This document shows positions 6,931 through 10,178 of a stretch of 10,178 nt of DNA, one piece after another. The notes under the pieces were generated by a model that did no database searches, was not told where the DNA came from, and saw only the letters and a program-made list of their open reading frames with translations. The DNA is from Acidobacteriota bacterium (GTDB lineage: Bacteria; Acidobacteriota; UBA6911; RPQK01), in NCBI GenBank assembly GCA_003819755.1, contig RPQK01000208.1, forward strand, positions 1 through 10,178, in the 5' to 3' direction. Made by a program: the position numbers and the translations under genes. Position 1 is the stretch's first letter. Every line of letters begins with the position of its first letter.

Positions 6931-7638
6931 ATGAAAGGCTTGCAACGAGCGGTGATCCGGTTTCTGATCCTTGTCGCCTTCATCCTCCTCGCCCACCCGC
7001 TTCTTGTGGCCGATCCCCATTCGGCGCGGACCTTCTTCCCTCACTTCTATTCCGAGCAAAAGGAAATCTGGACATTTCCGCTTCACAAGGAATCCTGGAA
7101 AAACCGGACTTTCTGGTTGGTTCTCGGACTCTCAACCACAAGTTTCACTCTGGATGGGAAGGCGGCCCAAAGGTTGCGTGAAGATCCCTCCTTCTCGGAT
7201 TTCAACGATGTGTTTGCTTCCTCGACGAGCGATGTTCTAGTGGCCGTTGCTCCATTGGTGCTGGTCGCCGCAGGTGAAATCAGCCGGGATGCGGAGTTTC
7301 GCGACTTCGGATGGAAAGCCGGTGAAGCAGGTCTGAACGGGTTTCTAGTGTCGGCAGTATGGAAGGCCGCCACGCAACGCGGGCGCCCGCATGAGGGCAA
7401 GACCTATGGGTTCTGGGAGGGCGGGAACTCTTTCCCGTCCGGTCATGCGACCGTAGCTTGGGCCCTGGCTGCCACCACGGCCTCCCATTTTAAAGGACAC
7501 AAATGGGTACCCTGGGTCGTGTATCCGGTGGCCGGTCTGGTCAGCTTCTCACGAGTGAGCTCCGGAAACCACTTTCCTTCGGATGCCGTGTTCGGCTCGG
7601 TTCTCGGTTTTGTCATCGGAAGGCATGTGGTACATTGA
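6931..7638 (+). CDS. PAP2-superfamily membrane phosphatase
   Basis: This 235-residue protein carries the complete tripartite active site of type 2 phosphatidic acid phosphatases: K145-x6-R152-P153 (KAATQRGRP), P169-S-G-H172 and S207-R208-x5-H214-x3-D218 (SRVSSGNHFPSD). H214 is the expected nucleophile and H172 the general acid. Such enzymes remove phosphate from lipid or polyprenyl phosphates at the membrane; the substrate here is unknown. A signal or anchor segment (FLILVAFILLAHPLLV) lies at residues 11-26, with further hydrophobic segments near 60-70, 100-115, 175-185 and 195-206. I chose ATG 6931. A TTG at 6844, overlapping the upstream stop codon, is possible but would put a charged extension before the signal sequence. 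The family often works in lipid A, undecaprenyl phosphate or phospholipid turnover. It sits in the WYL run, 61 bases before the PEGA gene. Confidence 0.85.
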   Translation: MKGLQRAVIRFLILVAFILLAHPLLVADPHSARTFFPHFYSEQKEIWTFPLHKESWKNRTFWLVLGLSTTSFTLDGKAAQRLREDPSFSDFNDVFASSTSDVLVAVAPLVLVAAGEISRDAEFRDFGWKAGEAGLNGFLVSAVWKAATQRGRPHEGKTYGFWEGGNSFPSGHATVAWALAATTASHFKGHKWVPWVVYPVAGLVSFSRVSSGNHFPSDAVFGSVLGFVIGRHVVH

Positions 7639-7699
7639 GCGGAGATGAACCCTTTGGGATCACTTATGCATCCCTTGATTCAGGGGCAGTGAGGGAAAG

Positions 7700-8302
7700 A
7701 TGAGAAAGATCCTCGCGTTGTTGGTCTTGTTGGGAGTCTCCTCGGGCGTCTTGGCCGAACATCAGTATTATCGGTTCCGGTCCAACGGCTACTACTTCCG
7801 TCCGCCGCGAACACTGTACTTCATGCGGCCGGATTATCTTCATAGCTTACACCACAGCTATCGGTTCTACGGGTCTCACGGACCCTTTGGGGGTTACGGG
7901 GGCTACGGGGGCTACGGGGGCTACGGGCGCTACGGCAGCTACTACTCGGGAATTCCCGGGTACCTCGGGTACGGCGGCTATGCCCCCGACTGGCTTAACC
8001 CGCCGCGCGGGACCTACTCGATTTACCTCGGCAGCCCGGCGGGCATGGAGGTCGTCCGCAGCAATACCTCGGACCTGATCTTCAATGTGAGTCCCTCCCG
8101 CGCTTTGGTCTACCTGGACGGAAAGCTGATCGGAAGTGCCCGGGATCTGGCGACGGAAAGAGACCGCTACATGGTTCTTGACGGTTTGCACGAACTACGG
8201 GTGGAGTATCCGGGCTACAAGCCTTTCGAAACCGAGCTCACGGTCGAGGCGAACCGGACAGTCCACCTGGACATCGCGCTCGACCCGATTGAGGGACGGT
8301 AG
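7700..8302 (+). CDS. Secreted PEGA-domain protein with Gly/Tyr-rich region
   Basis: This 200-residue protein has a signal peptide (MRKILALLVLLGVSSGVLA, cleavage near residue 19). After it comes a Tyr/Arg/His-rich stretch (20-60), a low-complexity Gly-Gly-Tyr region (about 63-94, GGYGGYGGYGGYGRYG) and a C-terminal PEGA domain (about 127-196) with FNVSPSRALVYLDGKLIG, LDGLHELRVEYPGYKPFE and a final beta strand. PEGA domains are small surface beta-sandwiches often fused to envelope or kinase proteins, with a probable carbohydrate or cell-wall binding role; that role is not proven. The usual Pro-Glu-Gly-Ala core is altered here. The ATG has GAGGG (7691-7695) 4 bases upstream. It is the last gene of the plus-strand run that begins with the WYL pair, and its stop codon is immediately followed by the third inverted repeat. 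Confidence 0.82.
   Translation: MRKILALLVLLGVSSGVLAEHQYYRFRSNGYYFRPPRTLYFMRPDYLHSLHHSYRFYGSHGPFGGYGGYGGYGGYGRYGSYYSGIPGYLGYGGYAPDWLNPPRGTYSIYLGSPAGMEVVRSNTSDLIFNVSPSRALVYLDGKLIGSARDLATERDRYMVLDGLHELRVEYPGYKPFETELTVEANRTVHLDIALDPIEGR
7889..7936 (+). repeat. 9-bp tandem repeat coding Gly-Gly-Tyr
   Basis: Five 9-base units of the form GGG GGY TAC (the last one GGG CGC TAC) lie in frame inside the PEGA gene. The nucleotide units are nearly identical, so the array could expand or contract by slippage in whole codons. Confidence 0.85.
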
Positions 8303-8305
8303 CCG

Positions 8306-8466
8306 AAAAGCAGGGGGAAGGGGCAAAGGGGCAAAGGGGCAAAGGGGCAGAGGGGCAAAGGGAAGAGAAGGCATGAAGCCGATCGTGATTTTCCCTTTGC
8401 CCCTCTGCCCCTTTGCCCCTTTGATCCTTTGCCCCTCTGCCCCTTTGCCCCCTTTGCCCCTGCTTT
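8306..8466. repeat. Inverted repeat made of 8-bp GGGGCAAA units between convergent genes
   Basis: The left arm (about 8306-8363) has G runs starting at 8320, 8328, 8336, 8344, 8352 and 8360, an exact 8-base period, with units GGGGCAAA and one GGGGCAGA. The right arm (about 8392-8466) is the complementary series, with C runs starting at 8400, 8408, 8416, 8432, 8440, 8448 and 8457; the unit near 8424 is degenerate (ATCC) and one base has slipped in after 8448. The right arm is roughly two units longer. A 28-base unique loop (8364-8391) separates the arms. Both arms end in the same AAAGCAGGGG sequence. It fills the gap between the convergent PEGA and isomerase genes. Confidence 0.95.
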
Positions 8467-8467
8467 C

Positions 8468-9298
8468 TTAGTACTGAAACTTGCTCAGATAGTCCAAGCT
8501 GATCTTGATCGAATCGAACGGATTGCCCGGGGTGCTATCCTGTTCGACGATGTAATGCTTGATCCCGGCCTGCTTGGAGGCGCTGAAGATCTTCTTGAAG
8601 TCCATATTTCCGCGGCCCACTTCGGCGAAGCCGCGCTGGGGAGTCGTGTCCATGTCCTTCACGTGGACCAGTGCGAATCGACCCGGATACTTCTGAAAAT
8701 ACTTGACCGGATCCTGATCGGCCCGCACGACCCAATACAGATCCATCTCCATCTTGACCAGTTTTCGATCCGTGTTCTGGAGGAGCACGTCATAAGGAAG
8801 CTGACCATCGAGCGGCTGAAACTCGAAAGCGTGATTGTGGTAGGCGAAATCGAGTCCCGATTTTTTGGATTCTGTTCCCAGGCGGTTGAACAGTTCGGCC
8901 AGCTTCTTCCAATCGTCGATCGTTTTTCGTCGGGGCTCCGGTAGCGACGGACAAATCAGGTACTTCTGCCCGAGGATTTTGGCCGTCTCGATCGTCTTCG
9001 GAAGGTCCTTCTCGAAGAGATCGAGCCCGATGTGCGCGGACGGCGTCTTCAAGCCGTTCTTCTTCAGAATCGCCTTGACCTGCTGCGGGGTGCGGCCGAA
9101 GTAGCCGGCAAACTCCACTTCCCTGTACCCTATTTGGGCGACCCGCGCCAGGGAACCTTCGAAATCCTTCTCCATCTCCGCACGGATGGTGTAGAGCTGG
9201 AGGCCGACGCTTTTTACCCGGGCGCCGAGCAAGTGACTGCCGGACCAGACGGCTACAGCACCTGAACCAATCGTCTTTACGAATGCTCGCCTGTTCAT
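8468..9298 (-). CDS. Tat-exported sugar phosphate isomerase/epimerase-like TIM-barrel protein
   Basis: This 276-residue protein begins MNRRAFVKTIGSGAVAV, a twin-arginine signal (R3-R4) followed by a hydrophobic core, so it is probably folded in the cytoplasm and exported. From residue 30 it follows the AP-endonuclease-2/xylose isomerase-like barrel: VGLQLYTIR (strand 1), YREVEFAG with E62, SAHIGL, FAYHNHAFEF with H154 and H156, MEMDLYW with E184 and D186, FALVHVKDMD with H212 and YIVEQD with E252. These are the usual metal-binding and catalytic positions. The substrate cannot be read from the sequence; related exported proteins are annotated as sugar phosphate or inosose-type isomerases. The length is normal and nothing is broken. 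Ribosome site GAGGAG (9311-9306) is 7 bases from the ATG. It lies 15 bases after the skp stop codon, so the two are one operon. Confidence 0.85.
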   Translation of the reverse strand: MNRRAFVKTIGSGAVAVWSGSHLLGARVKSVGLQLYTIRAEMEKDFEGSLARVAQIGYREVEFAGYFGRTPQQVKAILKKNGLKTPSAHIGLDLFEKDLPKTIETAKILGQKYLICPSLPEPRRKTIDDWKKLAELFNRLGTESKKSGLDFAYHNHAFEFQPLDGQLPYDVLLQNTDRKLVKMEMDLYWVVRADQDPVKYFQKYPGRFALVHVKDMDTTPQRGFAEVGRGNMDFKKIFSASKQAGIKHYIVEQDSTPGNPFDSIKISLDYLSKFQY

Positions 9299-9313
9299 GA
9301 CTTTTCTCCTCGA

Positions 9314-9922
9314 CTATTTGGGAGCGGCTGCCGGAGCCGCTCCAGCGGCCACCGGGAAGCGTTGGTCATACTGTTTGATAATGGCTTCGGTTATGTTGAG
9401 CGTCGGGTTGACATAAGCGAAAGACTGGTTCTGGTCCAGCCGGAAGATGGTATCGATTCCGTTCTTCTGGGCGTACTCGCTCAGAATCGTCTGGAGCTTG
9501 CCCCCCATCTTCTCCAGAAGGTCATCCTGACGCTGCTGCAACTCCAGCTGTGCGTCCTCCTGCAGCCGCTTCAGCCTGATCTCTTTATCCTGGATCTGCC
9601 TTTCCATCTCGGCACGGGTCTGAGGATTCGCCGTAAGGCTGGTCTTCGAATACTGGTCCTGAAGCGTGCGCAGTTCGGTACTCGCGTCCGCCACCTGTTT
9701 CTGTTTCGTGTTGGTCAACTCCTGCAGCTTGGCAAACTCCTGTTTCCCCTCGGCGGTGTTGCTCAAGATAGCCACCGGATTGACGAAAGCGATCTTGGTG
9801 GGCCCTGAAGCGGCCGGGGCAGCGGCCGGAGTGGAGGGGGCTGGCGTCTGAGCAATAACAAGCAGGGTGCCGGCGGCCACCATCACAGCCAGCAGGATAA
9901 TTCGGTGTAACCTCTTTTGCAT
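9314..9922 (-). CDS. OmpH/Skp-family periplasmic chaperone
   Basis: This 202-residue protein has a signal peptide (MQKRLHRIILLAVMVAAGTLLVIAQ, cleavage near residue 25), a Pro/Ala linker (26-40) and then the Skp/OmpH domain: TKIAFVNPVAILSNTAEGK as the first strand and helix, a long charged coiled coil (about 60-150, rich in Lys, Glu and Gln, including ERQIQDKEIRLKRLQEDAQ) and the closing IDTIFRLDQNQSFAYVNPTLNITEAIIKQYD. The family forms a trimeric jellyfish that shields unfolded outer-membrane proteins on their way to BAM. The Ala-rich tail (AAGAAPAAAPK) is an addition. AAGGAGGA (9938-9931) lies 8 bases before the ATG. A -10-like TAAAAT is at 9956-9951, but I see no -35 partner. bamA, the common upstream neighbour, would lie beyond the window. 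Confidence 0.88.
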   Translation of the reverse strand: MQKRLHRIILLAVMVAAGTLLVIAQTPAPSTPAAAPAASGPTKIAFVNPVAILSNTAEGKQEFAKLQELTNTKQKQVADASTELRTLQDQYSKTSLTANPQTRAEMERQIQDKEIRLKRLQEDAQLELQQRQDDLLEKMGGKLQTILSEYAQKNGIDTIFRLDQNQSFAYVNPTLNITEAIIKQYDQRFPVAAGAAPAAAPK

Positions 9923-9968
9923 CTCGTTGTTCCTCCTTCGGAATCTGACTATTTTACTATCAAAACGC

Positions 9969-10178
9969 CGTTCAGCGTTCAGCGTTCACCGTTCAGCGTT
10001 CACCGTTCAGCGTTCAGCGTTCACGGTTGAGGGTGTAAAAGCATCAAAGTTGCCCGCAACCGTAGGTCGCGGGCAACTTTGATTCTTTCACACCCTCAAC
10101 GCTGAACGCTGAACGGTGAACGGTGAACGCTGAACGGTGAACGGTGAACGCTGAACGGTGAACGGTGAACGCTGAACG
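9969..10178. repeat. Inverted repeat made of 7-bp units, running off the window end
   Basis: The left arm (9969-10024) is eight perfect heptamers, CGTTCAG or CGTTCAC. The right arm (10102-10178) is eleven perfect heptamers, CTGAACG or GTGAACG, and continues to the last base. In between, 10026-10036 (GTTGAGGGTGT) pairs with 10090-10100 (ACACCCTCAAC), and inside that lies a 15-bp hairpin. Only one base per heptamer varies, always C or G. Opposing units match fully in 5 of 8 cases counted from the centre. It lies upstream of skp on the minus strand. Confidence 0.97.
10043..10083. terminator. Strong 15-bp hairpin at the centre of the heptamer repeat
   Basis: ATCAAAGTTGCCCGC (10043-10057) and GCGGGCAACTTTGAT (10069-10083) pair without a break around an 11-base loop. 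The flanks extend the pairing imperfectly (AAAAGC against TCTTTC). On the plus strand it is followed by TCTTTC, a weak T-rich tail. It may end transcription in either direction, or stabilise RNA ends; the terminator call is tentative. Confidence 0.5.

Noticed and set aside
8136..8471. Open reading frame of 111 residues across the PEGA 3' end and the third inverted repeat
   Set aside because: Its second half is a translation of GGGGCAAA units and its first half is out of frame with the well-supported PEGA domain.
9951..9979. Promoter for skp (TAAAAT as -10)
   Set aside because: No acceptable -35 sequence occurs at 16-18 bases; that position lies in the heptamer array. Only the -10 resemblance remains.
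9969..10178. CRISPR array
   Set aside because: The repeats are 7 bp, contiguous, without spacers and inverted around a centre, and no cas gene is present.

Overview
The window looks like a Gram-negative, GC-rich bacterium, most probably an Acidobacteriota member known from a metagenome. This is an inference from gene content: signal-peptide and Tat-signal proteins, an outer-membrane barrel ending in Phe, a Skp/OmpH chaperone, and a PQQ-like propeller fused to a duplicated C-terminal module that I associate with Acidobacteriota. No rRNA, tRNA, transposase, phage gene or CRISPR array is visible, so the assignment is not proven.

Layout from left to right. Positions 1-256 are a giant near-perfect inverted repeat. 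It is followed by an NtrC-type sigma-54 activator (321-1712, +) with a terminator-like hairpin at 1816-1841, then a secreted PQQ-like beta-propeller protein (1980-3776, +). A second inverted repeat (3814-3905) fills the gap to a convergent minus-strand pair: a seven-iron ferredoxin gene (4804-4538) and, downstream of it, a small outer-membrane barrel gene (4475-3915). Divergent from the ferredoxin is a plus-strand run: two overlapping WYL-domain regulators of the PafB/PafC type (4917-5888 and 5885-6847), a PAP2 phosphatase (6931-7638) whose ribosome binding site lies in a perfect hairpin, and a Gly/Tyr-rich PEGA-domain protein (7700-8302). A third inverted repeat built from 8-bp GGGGCAAA units (8306-8466) separates this from the minus-strand pair skp/ompH (9922-9314) and a Tat-secreted sugar phosphate isomerase-like protein (9298-8468). 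A fourth inverted repeat, built from 7-bp units around a strong 15-bp hairpin, runs from 9969 to the window end.

How the genes fit together. Most of the non-regulatory genes act in the envelope: outer-membrane barrel, Skp chaperone, membrane phosphatase, secreted propeller, PEGA protein and exported isomerase. The ferredoxin is a cytoplasmic electron carrier. The regulators are one two-component sigma-54 activator, whose sensor kinase is not in the window, and one tandem WYL pair that may respond to a nucleic-acid ligand.

The most unusual aspect is the non-coding DNA. Four long inverted repeats sit in intergenic space, two of them exactly between convergent genes and two at the window edges. 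They share an architecture but not a sequence; three of the four are built of short tandem units of 7, 8 and about 9-10 bp mirrored around a short unique centre. No gap longer than 300 bases lacks a gene except 1-320, which is mostly the first repeat.
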